From contig NZ_BAABIS010000001.1 in NCBI RefSeq assembly GCF_039542905.1, positions 8,122,001 through 8,186,000 on the forward strand: a DNA stretch of 64,000 nt, given 5' to 3'. The DNA comes from Kitasatospora terrestris (lineage in GTDB: Bacteria > Actinomycetota > Actinomycetes > Streptomycetales > Streptomycetaceae). Position 1 is the first letter of the stretch. The number at the start of each line of letters is the position of its first letter. This document shows positions 49,699 to 57,699 of this stretch, in pieces. The translations under genes and the position numbers were made by a program. Below the pieces are notes generated by a model, which ran no database searches, was not told where the DNA came from, and saw only the letters and a list, made by a program, of their open reading frames with translations.

Positions 49699-50534
49699 CG
49701 GTGCCCCCCGGGCGCCGGGTGGAGCTCCAGGACGCAGCACTTCGGGCCGCCGCCCCCCTTCAGCAGCTCGGGCAGGTGCACCCCGACGGGCACGAAGCCG
49801 TCGGCGCGCAGCTGCTCGGCGAGGCCTTCGGCGGCGTCGGTGAGCAGGACGTGACGGCCGTCGCTGATCGCGTTGAGGCCGAGGACGTCGGCGTCCCGGT
49901 CGGTGGCCAGGATCGCCCGGGGGAAGAGCGCGCGCAGCGTGCGGTCGCTCTCGGGCGTGAAGGCGGGCGGGTAGTACATGATCTGGTCCTCGCTCAGCAC
50001 GGCCAGCGCGGTGTCCAGGTGGTAGAAGCGCGGATCGGTCAGCTGCAGGCTGACGACCCGTCGGCCGAGCGCCGCCTCCGCCTCCCGGTGCGCGGCCGGG
50101 CTGGTCCGCAGGCCCGAGCCCGCCAGGACCAGGTCGCCGACCGGAAGGAAGTCGCCTTGGCCCTCGTTCGGCAGTTGCGCGACCGTCGGCCGGTACCCCG
50201 CCTGCCGGAACCACGAGCGGTGGGCCGCCGCCTCCGGCGCCCGCTCGGGGTGCCGGAACCTGGCGACCAGCACCCGGCCGTCCACCACCGAGGCCCCGTT
50301 CGCGGCGAACACCATGTCGGGCAGCCGCGGCAGGGGCTGCAGCGTCTCCACCCGGTGGCCCAGCTCGCGCAGCGTGTCGCGGAGCGTCCGCCACTGCCGC
50401 AGGGCGGCATCGGCGTCCACCGGGCGGCTCGGGTCCATCCACGGGTTGATCGCGTACTCGACCGCGAAGTAGGCCGGTGGGCAGAGCAGGAAGCGCCGGC
50501 GGGTGGCGACTCGGCACGGGACGGTGGTGGTCAT
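49695..50534 (-). CDS. Dimethylargininase-like amidinohydrolase
   Basis: A 279-residue beta/alpha-propeller guanidine-modifying enzyme. FAANGASVVDG and NEGQGDFLPVGDLVLAG hold the substrate-binding Asp/Glu residues, TDPRFYHLDTALAVL has the catalytic His, and GGGGPKCCVLELH carries the C-terminal nucleophilic Cys. The family hydrolyses N-methylarginines to citrulline, or arginine to citrulline/ornithine. ATG 50534 overlaps the stop of a 31-codon upstream frame as ATGA; AGGAG lies inside that frame. Second gene of a five-gene chain. Confidence 0.88.
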   Translation of the reverse strand: MTTTVPCRVATRRRFLLCPPAYFAVEYAINPWMDPSRPVDADAALRQWRTLRDTLRELGHRVETLQPLPRLPDMVFAANGASVVDGRVLVARFRHPERAPEAAAHRSWFRQAGYRPTVAQLPNEGQGDFLPVGDLVLAGSGLRTSPAAHREAEAALGRRVVSLQLTDPRFYHLDTALAVLSEDQIMYYPPAFTPESDRTLRALFPRAILATDRDADVLGLNAISDGRHVLLTDAAEGLAEQLRADGFVPVGVHLPELLKGGGGPKCCVLELHPAPGGHR

Positions 50535-50626
50535 CGGGTGCTCCTGTAGTGTGCCGGGGACGTGGTCAGAGATCGGCGGGCAGCCGGGGGGACGGGATCG
50601 GCGCTGCGGTCGCTCCTGATCTCCAT
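50531..50626 (-). CDS. 31-residue leader ORF coupled to the DDAH-like gene
   Basis: ATG 50626 has GGAGG exactly 5 nt upstream, and the frame ends with TGA at 50531-50533, overlapping the DDAH-like ATG by 4 bp. The peptide MEIRSDRSADPVPPAARRSL, TTSPAHYRSTR is basic (eight Arg) with no hydrophobic segment. A SigB-class promoter lies 35 bp upstream. It may act as a translational-coupling or arginine-sensing leader, or be a small protein. No family recognised. Confidence 0.55.
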   Translation of the reverse strand: MEIRSDRSADPVPPAARRSLTTSPAHYRSTR

Positions 50627-50660
50627 GCTCACCTCCGGGTGGCTGCGGCTCTGGGCGCGT

Positions 50661-50685
50661 CTACCCGGCGCCGCCCGCCGGACAC
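50661..50685 (-). promoter_or_regulatory. Predicted SigB-class promoter of the DDAH/diiron operon
   Basis: Minus-strand GTGT (50682-50685), 15 bp, GGGTAG (50661-50666), placing a transcript start about 20 nt before the leader ORF ribosome site. Confidence 0.48.
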
Positions 50686-50778
50686 GGCCCGTCTTCGATC
50701 AAGTCCTGCTCCCGCCGGCCTGCGACGAGCCGGCCCCGGCGTACCGGCCCCGACGTGCCGGGCGGGCACGTGCCTGGT

Positions 50779-51312
50779 TCAGGGCCGCAGCGCGTCGTGG
50801 AGCAGCTGCAGGGCGGCCAGGAGGGCGCCGGTCCGCACGGCATCGGGCTCGGCGCCCCGCAGGGCCGGGGCCGCCGCACGACTGCCCCGGGGGCCGGCCA
50901 CGGCGACGTACACCGTGCCGGGTGCCCGGCCGTCCTGTCCCGCGGGCCCGGCGACCCCGGTGGTGGCGAGGCCGTAGGTCGCGCCCAGGACGTCCCGGAC
51001 CCCCTGGGCCATCTGGACGGCCACGTCGGGGTGCACGGCGCCGGTCGCCGCGAGGAGTTCGGCGTCGACGCCGAGTACGGCTTCCTTGACCTCGGTGGCG
51101 TAGGCGACGACCCCGCCGAGGAAGGTTTCCCCCGCGCCGGGCGCATCGGCCATGGCGGCCGCGAGGCGCCCGGCGGTCAACGACTCCGCCACGGCCACGG
51201 TGTGCCCGGCGGCGGCCAGCGCCGCGGCGATCTGCCGCGTCAGGACCTCGGCCCGCTCGGGTCCGTGCGGTGGCCCGTCCGTGCGGCCGGCCGGGCCGGT
51301 GCGGTACGACAT
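50779..51312 (-). CDS. CinA C-terminal-domain nicotinamide-nucleotide amidohydrolase
   Basis: A 177-residue CinA/PncC-type deamidase: LTRQIAAALAAAGHTVAVAESLTAGRLAAAM, FLGGVVAYATEVKEAVLGV, HPDVAVQMAQGVRDVLGATYGLATTGVAGP, GTVYVAVAGPRG. The catalytic Ser lies in AESLTAG. Converts NMN to nicotinate mononucleotide. Full length for a stand-alone PncC. Upstream frames to 51390 are ignored because the fold starts at once after MSYRTG. Confidence 0.93.
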   Translation of the reverse strand: MSYRTGPAGRTDGPPHGPERAEVLTRQIAAALAAAGHTVAVAESLTAGRLAAAMADAPGAGETFLGGVVAYATEVKEAVLGVDAELLAATGAVHPDVAVQMAQGVRDVLGATYGLATTGVAGPAGQDGRAPGTVYVAVAGPRGSRAAAPALRGAEPDAVRTGALLAALQLLHDALRP

Positions 51313-51499
51313 CGCCCCTACCCCACCCGCCCGCCGGCGGGCGGCGCGTCCGCGCGGAACACGTCGGCCCCCAGGGGCCGGACGAGGCACGGGTCGGCGG
51401 GGGAGTGCGCGAGGGCTTCGCTCACGGGCGTCCGGGACTGCTCCATGCCGGGCTTCTGCTCCGCGCAGCCGGGAGGAAACGCCTGCTGCGGCCCGCCGT

Positions 51500-52696
51500 T
51501 CACCACGCGGCCACGGTGCTCTCGACGTTGCTCCGGGCGGTGACCGGGCCGGAGCCCGGAACCGCGGCCGCGCCCCGGGCGGTGAGGCGGGCGAGGTCGT
51601 CCACCACGTCGGTCAGCGACCGGCGGCGGTCGAACACGGCCCGCTGCCGGTCCGCGCCGGTGCCGCGGGTCAGCCGGCGGTGGACGAGCGCGCGGGCGGT
51701 CTCCAGGTCGCCGGCCATGTCCAGGGCGGGAGCGGCGAGTTCGAGCAGGTCCGTGACGAGCCGGCGCGTCGCCACGCGCCGCCCCGTGACCGGGTCCGTA
51801 CCGACGCCGGCCAGGCCGCCGAGCGCCGCCTGCCGATGGGCCTCGCGCAGGACCACCGCCGGCATCGGCGGCGGCGGGCCACCGCGGCGGTGGAAGCCGA
51901 GGAAGGTCTGCGCCAGTGCGCGCAGCAGGACGGCCAGCATGAGCGGGGTCTCCGCGTCCGCGTTGGTGTCCGCGACCCTGACCTCCAAGGTCGGCAGGTG
52001 CTCGGAGGGCCGCGCGTACCAGTACAGCATCCGCCGGTCGAGGATCACGCGGTCGTCGGTCAGCTGCCGCATCGTCTGCTCGTACCCGTCCAGGTCCAGG
52101 ACCGGCGCGGGCCCGCAGGTGGGCCACGCCAGGTAGCGGCCGGCGCGACTGCTCGCGGCGCCGACGTCCCGGCCCTCGCAGAACGGCGAGTTGACGCACA
52201 GCGCCTGCAGGACGGGCAGCCACGGACGCAGGCGGGCGCTGACCGCCAGCGCGTCGGCGCGGCTCAGGTCGCCCACGTGCACGTGGCAGCCGCAGAGCTC
52301 GCCGCCCAGTTGGTCGGCGGTGCCGTCCACGTGCGCGGCCACGCGCCGGTAGCGGTCGGTGGGGGTGAGCGGCAGCGGATGGTCGCTCGGAAGGACCGCG
52401 GTGCCGGTGGCCACCAGCAGGCATCCGGCCTCTTCGGCCGCTTCGACCATGGCCCGGCGCGCGCAGGCCAGCTCCGCCCGCAGGTCGGCGGCGGTGGTGA
52501 CCGGACGGGTGCACGCCTCGACCTGGGTGGCGAGGAACTCGTGCTGCGCCCGGCCGCCGAGCGCACGGGCGGCGTGCGGCACCACGAGGTCGGCCCGGGG
52601 CACGGTGCGCCGGGTTGCCGGGTCGACCAGGAGGAACTCCTCCTCGACGCCGAACCGCAGCACATCGGCTCGACCGTTCATCGCTGCCCGTCGCAT
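51500..52696 (-). CDS. Carboxylate-amine ligase, GCS2/YbdK family
   Basis: A 398-residue glutamate-cysteine-ligase-2-type enzyme with weak gamma-glutamyl ligase activity in known members. RFGVEEEFLLVDP is the family-defining start; QVEACTRPVTTAADLRAELA, CGCHVHVGDLSRADALAVS, PLMLAVLLRALAQTFLGF and TLEVRVADTNADAET are conserved blocks. ATG 52696 follows AGGAGG at 6 nt. Role in low-molecular-weight thiol or gamma-glutamyl metabolism unproven. The gap 51313-51499 holds nothing clear. Confidence 0.92.
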   Translation of the reverse strand: MRRAAMNGRADVLRFGVEEEFLLVDPATRRTVPRADLVVPHAARALGGRAQHEFLATQVEACTRPVTTAADLRAELACARRAMVEAAEEAGCLLVATGTAVLPSDHPLPLTPTDRYRRVAAHVDGTADQLGGELCGCHVHVGDLSRADALAVSARLRPWLPVLQALCVNSPFCEGRDVGAASSRAGRYLAWPTCGPAPVLDLDGYEQTMRQLTDDRVILDRRMLYWYARPSEHLPTLEVRVADTNADAETPLMLAVLLRALAQTFLGFHRRGGPPPPMPAVVLREAHRQAALGGLAGVGTDPVTGRRVATRRLVTDLLELAAPALDMAGDLETARALVHRRLTRGTGADRQRAVFDRRRSLTDVVDDLARLTARGAAAVPGSGPVTARSNVESTVAAW

Positions 52697-52876
52697 GCAC
52701 GTCCTCCTGACCACGGATTCCCCGTCCCGCGTCTGGCCGGTCCTCGCGGCCCGCAAACGGCGGGGCCGCAGACCGCGACATCGGACCCGGTGCCACTCGC
52801 AGCAGCTCGGCCCGCCCACCGCCCGCGGCGGCCCGGTCGGGCCGTCCTCACGCCCGTTCGCACGGCCGGGCCGACC

Positions 52877-53137
52877 TCAGCCGGGCCACGTGCCGGTCAC
52901 CCGGCGGACACCGGCCGCGCCGCCGCGGTCGATCACCGCCCTGACCAGGGCGAAGACCGCGCCCTGCAGGGCGGCGGCCAGCAGCACCTCCCGCCAGGTG
53001 CGGTCCTGGTCGGTGGCCTCGGGCGCCTCGTCCTCGTGGCCGAGGACAGCCCACAGCCGCTTGAACACGGCGCCGGCCACGACCCCGCCGAGCGCGCCCG
53101 CCAGCAGGCCGAACGGCTTGTAGAGAATCCTGAGCAT
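52877..53137 (-). CDS. DUF4235 membrane protein
   Basis: An 86-residue protein with two predicted membrane helices (KPFGLLAGALGGVVAGAVFKRLW and EVLLAAALQGAVFALVRAVID) separated by an acidic loop. The LYKPFGLLAGALGGVVAG start is the DUF4235 signature. ATG 53137 follows GGAGGAGG. Follows 53175-53687 on the same strand. Confidence 0.9.
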   Translation of the reverse strand: MLRILYKPFGLLAGALGGVVAGAVFKRLWAVLGHEDEAPEATDQDRTWREVLLAAALQGAVFALVRAVIDRGGAAGVRRVTGTWPG

Positions 53138-53174
53138 CGTCGCCTCCTCCGTGGACCTTCGCAGCGGCACCCGC

Positions 53175-53687
53175 TCAGCGGTGGGCGTCCACGGCCGGAC
53201 GGTCCGCGAGGACGGCCCCGCTGACCTGGCGGTGCCAGCCGTCCAGCGTGCGGGCCTGCTCGGCGGCCCGATCGCCCATGCGCTTCAACTCTTCGGCGTC
53301 GACCCGGTGGTCCGCCTCGGCGAGGGCTCCCAGGGCCCGCCAGAGAGCGGCTTTGCCCTCGACGCCGGTCCGCAGGGCCTCCAGTTCGACCAGGTCGCTG
53401 AGCGGGGAACGGCGCAGGAGCGTTCCGTTGGGCTTGAGCCGGCCGAGACGCTCCCCGGCCAGGCCCAGCCAGGTGCGGTAGCGGTGCACCGGGACGCCCA
53501 GGGTGCGCATGGTCCGCACCAGGAAGTCGCGGTCGTGCTCGATGTCGCGGGCCAGACGGCTCAGTTCGGCGCGACGGCTGTCGGGATGCGCTCCGGCCAT
53601 CCGGTCGGCGAGTGCGGCGCCGGCGAACGCTGCGGTGAGGTGGTCGTTCAGGTAGACGCCCAGAGGATCGGCCTGCATGCGGGGCAT
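53175..53687 (-). CDS. Conserved helical protein of unknown function
   Basis: A 170-residue, four-helix-like soluble protein: LGVYLNDHLTAAFAGAALADRM, RLARDIEHDRDFLVRTMRTLGVPVHRYRTWLGLAGERLGRLKPNG, LSDLVELEALRTGVEGKAALWRALGALAEAD. The length and helix pattern resemble ferritin-like folds, but the metal residues are not conserved enough to claim iron binding. Streptomycete homologues are common and uncharacterised. ATG 53687 has AAGGA about 10 nt upstream. Confidence 0.75.
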   Translation of the reverse strand: MPRMQADPLGVYLNDHLTAAFAGAALADRMAGAHPDSRRAELSRLARDIEHDRDFLVRTMRTLGVPVHRYRTWLGLAGERLGRLKPNGTLLRRSPLSDLVELEALRTGVEGKAALWRALGALAEADHRVDAEELKRMGDRAAEQARTLDGWHRQVSGAVLADRPAVDAHR

Positions 53688-53693
53688 GGACGG

Positions 53694-53906
53694 TCATCCT
53701 TCCATCCGTGCGGCGCGGGGCGCCGACCCCACCGGAAACTCCCGGCGCGAGGACGGCGCTCCTTCGCCCGCGGTCCGAATCGGCGGTGCTTCCCACCCCC
53801 GGGGCGGCGGAAGGTCGGGCAGGAGCGGCGCGGGCCGGGGCTGCGGCCGCCTCGGAAAGGGCGGTGCCGGCGGCAGCGGCACTGTCACCGCGGAAACTGC
53901 GGTCAT
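53694..53906 (-). CDS. Possible small Pro/Arg-rich protein
   Basis: A 70-residue frame, MTAVSAVTVPLPPAPPFPRR, ending SAPRAARMEG. Coding status is uncertain, but AAGGAG lies about 10 nt upstream of ATG 53906, a SigB-like promoter is 40 bp upstream (53946-53970), and the next gene starts 6 bp after its stop. No family recognised. Confidence 0.35.
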   Translation of the reverse strand: MTAVSAVTVPLPPAPPFPRRPQPRPAPLLPDLPPPRGWEAPPIRTAGEGAPSSRREFPVGSAPRAARMEG

Positions 53907-53945
53907 GATGTCAGCTCTCCTTCGACTCGTCCCGTCCGCGCACGC

Positions 53946-53970
53946 CTACCCGGTGCGGGTGCCGCCACGC
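53946..53970 (-). promoter_or_regulatory. Predicted SigB-class promoter
   Basis: Minus-strand GCGT (53967-53970), 15 bp, GGGTAG (53946-53951). It would drive 53694-53906 and the downstream helical and DUF4235 genes. Confidence 0.42.
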
Positions 53971-53980
53971 GTCGCCGCGC

Positions 53981-54024
53981 CGCGCATCGCGGGGAGTCGT
54001 GTCGCGCATCGCGGGGAGCCGTCG
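53981..54024. repeat. 22-bp tandem repeat
   Basis: CGCGCATCGCGGGGAG is repeated at 53981 and 54003 in two units of 22 bp that differ at three positions, just upstream of the SigB-like promoter. Confidence 0.8.
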
Positions 54025-54096
54025 TGAACCCGTCCTCGCCCGCCCGGTCCCGTCCCGCGCGACCCGAGGTGCGTGCGCAGGCTCTCGCCGCCGGGG

Positions 54097-54327
54097 TCAG
54101 GCGACGAGGACGGCCTGCAGGCAGGTGTGCAGGAGCGGTTCCGAGGTGCCGAGGACCTTCGCGGCGCCGCCGTGGACCTCGACCCGCAGGCCGCTGTGCG
54201 GGTCGGCGTAGACGGGGAAGCCGTCCGGGGTGAACTCGCCGGTGAACGCGACGTTCACGACGCGGGACGGTGCGTGGGAGCCGGGTGGTCCCGGCAGGAC
54301 GAGCGCGTAGCGCCGGGCAGTGGTCAT
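54097..54327 (-). CDS. Small streptomycete protein (DUF6296-like)
   Basis: A 76-residue beta-rich protein: MTTARRYALVLPGPPGSHAP, VVNVAFTGEFTPDGFPVYADPHSGLRVEVHGGAAKVLG. The layout resembles a family I recall as DUF6296 in Streptomycetaceae. ATG 54327 has only a weak ribosome site. Function unknown. The 226 bp between it and the upstream ATPase gene shows no second gene. Confidence 0.65.
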   Translation of the reverse strand: MTTARRYALVLPGPPGSHAPSRVVNVAFTGEFTPDGFPVYADPHSGLRVEVHGGAAKVLGTSEPLLHTCLQAVLVA

Positions 54328-54553
54328 GACGGCACACTTTCGGGGGGCCGGTCCGCGGTGGCCGGTGCCGGCCGCGCGGACGCTGGGCTGACGGGGAAGA
54401 GCGCGTCGGTGCCGGCACTCCTTCCCAGGAGGGGCCGCCCGGCGTTGCCTCACGTCGACTCCGTCCTCTCCAGCCTCCTCCTCCAGCCCCGGAAACGAAA
54501 GGGAGCCGGGAATGACCCGGGGGCGAAGCCTGCCCGGTCGGGGGCGCCGGCCG

Positions 54554-54988
54554 TCACCCGCCGCCCCGGGCCGGTGGGGCGAGGTCGTATTCGGCCCAGA
54601 CGGTCTTGCCACCGGTGGTGGTGGGGCTGCTTCCCCAGGCGCGGGCGAGGCGGTCGACGATCCGCAGGCCGTGGCCGCCGGGGGTGTGCGGTGACAGCGG
54701 CTGGAGCTGCGGTCGGTCGGTGCTGGTGTCGCTGACGGCGATCCCGACCCGGTTCTCCGGGATCCGGTACAGGTCCAGGGTCAGTGGGCCGCCGGCGTGG
54801 GTGGCGGCGTTGGCGAGGAGCTCGGCCGTCACCAGGACCGCCTCCCAGACGGCGCGGCGGTCCACGCCGGGGAACCAGTCGGCCAGGGCCAGGCGGGTGA
54901 AGGCGATGCCCTTCTCCACACCGGATCCCGGCCCGGCCGGGAACGCCAGGCGGCACCTGAGCACCGGGACGGCCGGCGGCGTGGTCAT
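54554..54988 (-). CDS. RsbW-like ATP-binding protein 2
   Basis: A 144-residue HATPase_c_2 protein: VEKGIAFTRLALADWFPG, N-box ELLANAATHAGGPLTLDLY, G1-like VSDTSTDRP, G2 TPGGHGLRIVDRLARAWG, ending GGKTVWAEYDLAPP. ATG 54988 follows GGGAG at 7-8 nt. Similar in length and motifs to 45541-46005; may regulate the same or another sigma factor. Confidence 0.88.
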   Translation of the reverse strand: MTTPPAVPVLRCRLAFPAGPGSGVEKGIAFTRLALADWFPGVDRRAVWEAVLVTAELLANAATHAGGPLTLDLYRIPENRVGIAVSDTSTDRPQLQPLSPHTPGGHGLRIVDRLARAWGSSPTTTGGKTVWAEYDLAPPARGGG

Positions 54989-55147
54989 GGGAAACACTCC
55001 CGGGGTGGGGTCCTGCGGCGCGTCTTTCCCGTGCCCGCCGGGTTACGCCGGGCGGGCCCCGGGTCTCTTCCGACCCGTGGATTCCGGAGGTCCACGGCGC
55101 GGGGTGCCGGTGGTGGACGGCCGGCGGCGTCGCGGTGCCACGGGGCC

Positions 55148-55172
55148 GTTTGCCGCTGGAGCCGCAGGGCAC
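55148..55172 (+). promoter_or_regulatory. Possible SigB-class promoter of the catalase gene
   Basis: GTTT (55148-55151), 15 bp, GGGCAC (55167-55172), 175 bp before the catalase ATG. A second candidate is GTCT-N14-GGGTTA at 55022-55045. Confidence 0.3.
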
Positions 55173-55346
55173 GCGCCGGGTGCCGGAGTCGATCCGCGGC
55201 GGCATGGGAGCGTACGGGGCCCGCAAGGTGTCGGTGCCCCTCGCTGCGCTCCCGGCCGACCGCCTGCCGCTGGGCGATCCGCCCGGCCGGCTGCCGCGTC
55301 CGTCCGTGGCGTCCGGCACCCGCGACCACCGCACCGGAGGAAACCG

Positions 55347-57641
55347 ATGACCGACCAGGGACCCGTGAAGAAGATCGTCGACAAGGTGGCGGAGCTGGCC
55401 GAGGCCGCCCTTCCGGACGACAGCCCCGAGGTGCCGGGCGCGCCCGCGCCCCGGCCGCCGACGCTCGCCGAGCCCGTCGAGCCGGCCGATCCGCTGCCGC
55501 CCAAGCAGGACCAGGAAGCCCCTGCCGTTGTCTCGGCGACGGGCCGGACGGACGGGGCGGAAGCCGACGCGCGGTCACAGCACGGCGCCTACCTCACCAC
55601 GGCGCAGGGCACCCGGTTGCACGACTCCGACCACTCGCTCAAGGCGGGGCCCCGCGGACCGGTGCTCCTCCAGGACCACCACCTGCGGGAGAAGATCACG
55701 CACTTCGACCACGAGCGGATCCCCGAGCGGGTGGTGCACGCGCGCGGGGCGGCCGCGCACGGAGTGTTCCGCGCGTACGGCACGGCCACCGGGATCTGCC
55801 GGGCGGCGTTCCTGGCGGAGGACGTCGAGACGCCGGTGTTCGTCAGGTTCTCGACCGTGCTGGGATCCCGGGGGTCGGCGGACACCGTCCGTGACACCCG
55901 GGGCTTCGCCACGAAGTTCTACACCACCGAGGGCGTGTTCGACCTGGTCGGCAACAACATCCCGGTCTTCTTCGTCCAGGACGCCATCAAGTTCCCCGAC
56001 GTCGTGCACGCCGCCAAGCCGCACCCGGACCGGGAGATCCCGCAGGCGCAGTCGGCCCACGACACCTTCTGGGACTTCGTCTCGCTGCACACCGAGGCCA
56101 CCCACCACACGCTGTGGAACATGTCGGACCGCGGGATCCCGCGGTCCTACCGGACCATGGAGGGCTTCGGCGTCCACACCTTCCGCCTGGTCGACGCCGA
56201 GGGCGGGACGGTGCTCGTGAAATGGCACTGGAAGCCGAAGCTGGGAGTGCACTCGCTGGTCTGGGAGGAGGCCCAGCTGATCGCGGGCCTCGACCCGGAC
56301 TTCCACCGGCGGGACCTGTACGACGCCATCGAGTCCGGCGCGTTCCCGGAGTGGGAGCTGGGTGTGCAGGTGTTCCCCGACAACGAGGAGCAGGTGTTCG
56401 AGGGCATCGACCTGCTGGACCCGACGAAGATCGTCCCGGAGGAGCTCGCCCCCGTCCAGCCCGTCGGCCTGCTCACCCTCAACGGCAACCCGACGAACTT
56501 CTTCGCGGAGGTGGAGCAGGTCGCCTTCCACCCCGGGCACCTGGTGCCCGGCATCGACGTCACCGACGACCCGCTGCTGGCCGGCAGGTTGTTCTCCTAC
56601 CTCGACACCCAGATCACCCGGCTCGGCGGCCCCAACTTCGCCCAGATCCCGATCAACCGCACCCACGCGCCGGTCAACGACATGCTCCGGGACGGCTTCC
56701 ACCAGGACGCGGTGCACGGCGGCGTCGCACCGTACAAGCCGAACTCGCTGGACGGCGGCTGTCCGTTCTTCGCGGGCGCGGGCGAGCACGGCTACATCGA
56801 GCACCCGACCCCGATCGCCGCGACGGGCAAGGTCCGTGAGGCGCCGGTCTCCTTCTCCGACCACTTCACCCAGCCCCGGCTGTTCTGGTCCAGCATGAGC
56901 CCGGTCGAACGCGAGCACATCATCGCCGCCTACACCTTCGAACTCGGCAAGTGCTACGAACAGGCCGTCAAGGAACGCACGTTGAAGGTCCTTGCCAACA
57001 TCGACCCGTACCTGTGCGCCCAGGTGGCGCAGGGGCTGGGCCTGCCCGCTCCCGAGCGGTCCGAGCACCTGGCCGACATCGCACCCAGCCCCGCCCTCTC
57101 GCAGGTCGGCCGCACCTGGCCGACGGCGGGCCGGGTCGTCGGTCTGGTGGCCGCCCCGGACGCGGACCTCGCCGGGCTCGACACCGTTCGCCGGGCGGTA
57201 CTGGACGCCGACATGGTGCCGCTCGTCGTCGGCCCCACCGGTGGGGCGTTGAGGGTCGACGGCGAGGAACCCGTCGCCGTCCAGCGCACCTTCGCCACCG
57301 CCAGGTCGCTCGAGTTCGACGCGGTCCTGCTCGCCGGCGTGCCCGCTCCCGGGCTGGACGCGGACGGCGCGCGTGACGCCAAGGCGGGGAACCCCGCCGC
57401 TCCGGCCGCCCCCGTCGATCCCCGCATCACCCTGATGCTCACGGAGGCGTGGCGCCACGGCAAGGCGGTCGGCGGGTGGGGCGCCGCCGGGCAGGCCCTG
57501 GAGGCGGCGGGCATCCCGGCCGACGCACCGGGCGTCGTGCTCGGTGACGACGGCGAGGACGTCCTGGCCGGGATCACGACGCTCCTCGCCGCCCACCGGG
57601 TGTGGGAGCGTTTCCCGGCCCCGCCGGAGTCGTCCGACTGA
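55347..57641 (+). CDS. katE: Large-subunit catalase (HPII/KatE-type)
   Basis: A 764-residue haem catalase converting hydrogen peroxide to water and oxygen. After an 80-residue disordered lead, the active-site block FDHERIPERVVHARGAAAHG places the catalytic His at 131; the catalytic Asn is in GNNIPVFFVQDAIKFPD, and RLFSYLDTQITRLGG holds the proximal Tyr. The C-terminal 150 residues form the flavodoxin/class-I-amidotransferase-like domain (GRVVGLVAAPDADLAGLDTV) that marks large catalases. ATG 55347 follows GGAGG at 6 nt. Clade 2 catalases are typical stationary-phase or SigB-type stress genes. Confidence 0.96.
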   Translation: MTDQGPVKKIVDKVAELAEAALPDDSPEVPGAPAPRPPTLAEPVEPADPLPPKQDQEAPAVVSATGRTDGAEADARSQHGAYLTTAQGTRLHDSDHSLKAGPRGPVLLQDHHLREKITHFDHERIPERVVHARGAAAHGVFRAYGTATGICRAAFLAEDVETPVFVRFSTVLGSRGSADTVRDTRGFATKFYTTEGVFDLVGNNIPVFFVQDAIKFPDVVHAAKPHPDREIPQAQSAHDTFWDFVSLHTEATHHTLWNMSDRGIPRSYRTMEGFGVHTFRLVDAEGGTVLVKWHWKPKLGVHSLVWEEAQLIAGLDPDFHRRDLYDAIESGAFPEWELGVQVFPDNEEQVFEGIDLLDPTKIVPEELAPVQPVGLLTLNGNPTNFFAEVEQVAFHPGHLVPGIDVTDDPLLAGRLFSYLDTQITRLGGPNFAQIPINRTHAPVNDMLRDGFHQDAVHGGVAPYKPNSLDGGCPFFAGAGEHGYIEHPTPIAATGKVREAPVSFSDHFTQPRLFWSSMSPVEREHIIAAYTFELGKCYEQAVKERTLKVLANIDPYLCAQVAQGLGLPAPERSEHLADIAPSPALSQVGRTWPTAGRVVGLVAAPDADLAGLDTVRRAVLDADMVPLVVGPTGGALRVDGEEPVAVQRTFATARSLEFDAVLLAGVPAPGLDADGARDAKAGNPAAPAAPVDPRITLMLTEAWRHGKAVGGWGAAGQALEAAGIPADAPGVVLGDDGEDVLAGITTLLAAHRVWERFPAPPESSD

Positions 57642-57699
57642 CCGGAGCTCCCCGGGCGGGCGGTGCGCGCGGTGCGCCCCGCCCGCCCCGGGCGGTCAG
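57638..57699. terminator. Nested bidirectional terminator between catalase and M20 genes
   Basis: GGGCGGGCGG (57654-57663) pairs with CCGCCCGCCC (57679-57688), enclosed by CTGACC/GGTCAG (57638-57643 and 57694-57699), which include the two stop codons. Confidence 0.75.

Noticed and set aside
54481..54553. GTTTCCGGGGCTG-type element as a SigB promoter of the DUF6296-like gene (a similar one near 46500)
   Set aside because: No GGGTA-like -10 at 14-16 bp spacing, so I do not count it.
55135..55350. A 71-codon frame ending with an ATGA overlap at the catalase start
   Set aside because: No ribosome site at any start, Arg/Pro-rich composition, and the overlap is expected by chance because the start context always contains ATG plus A.
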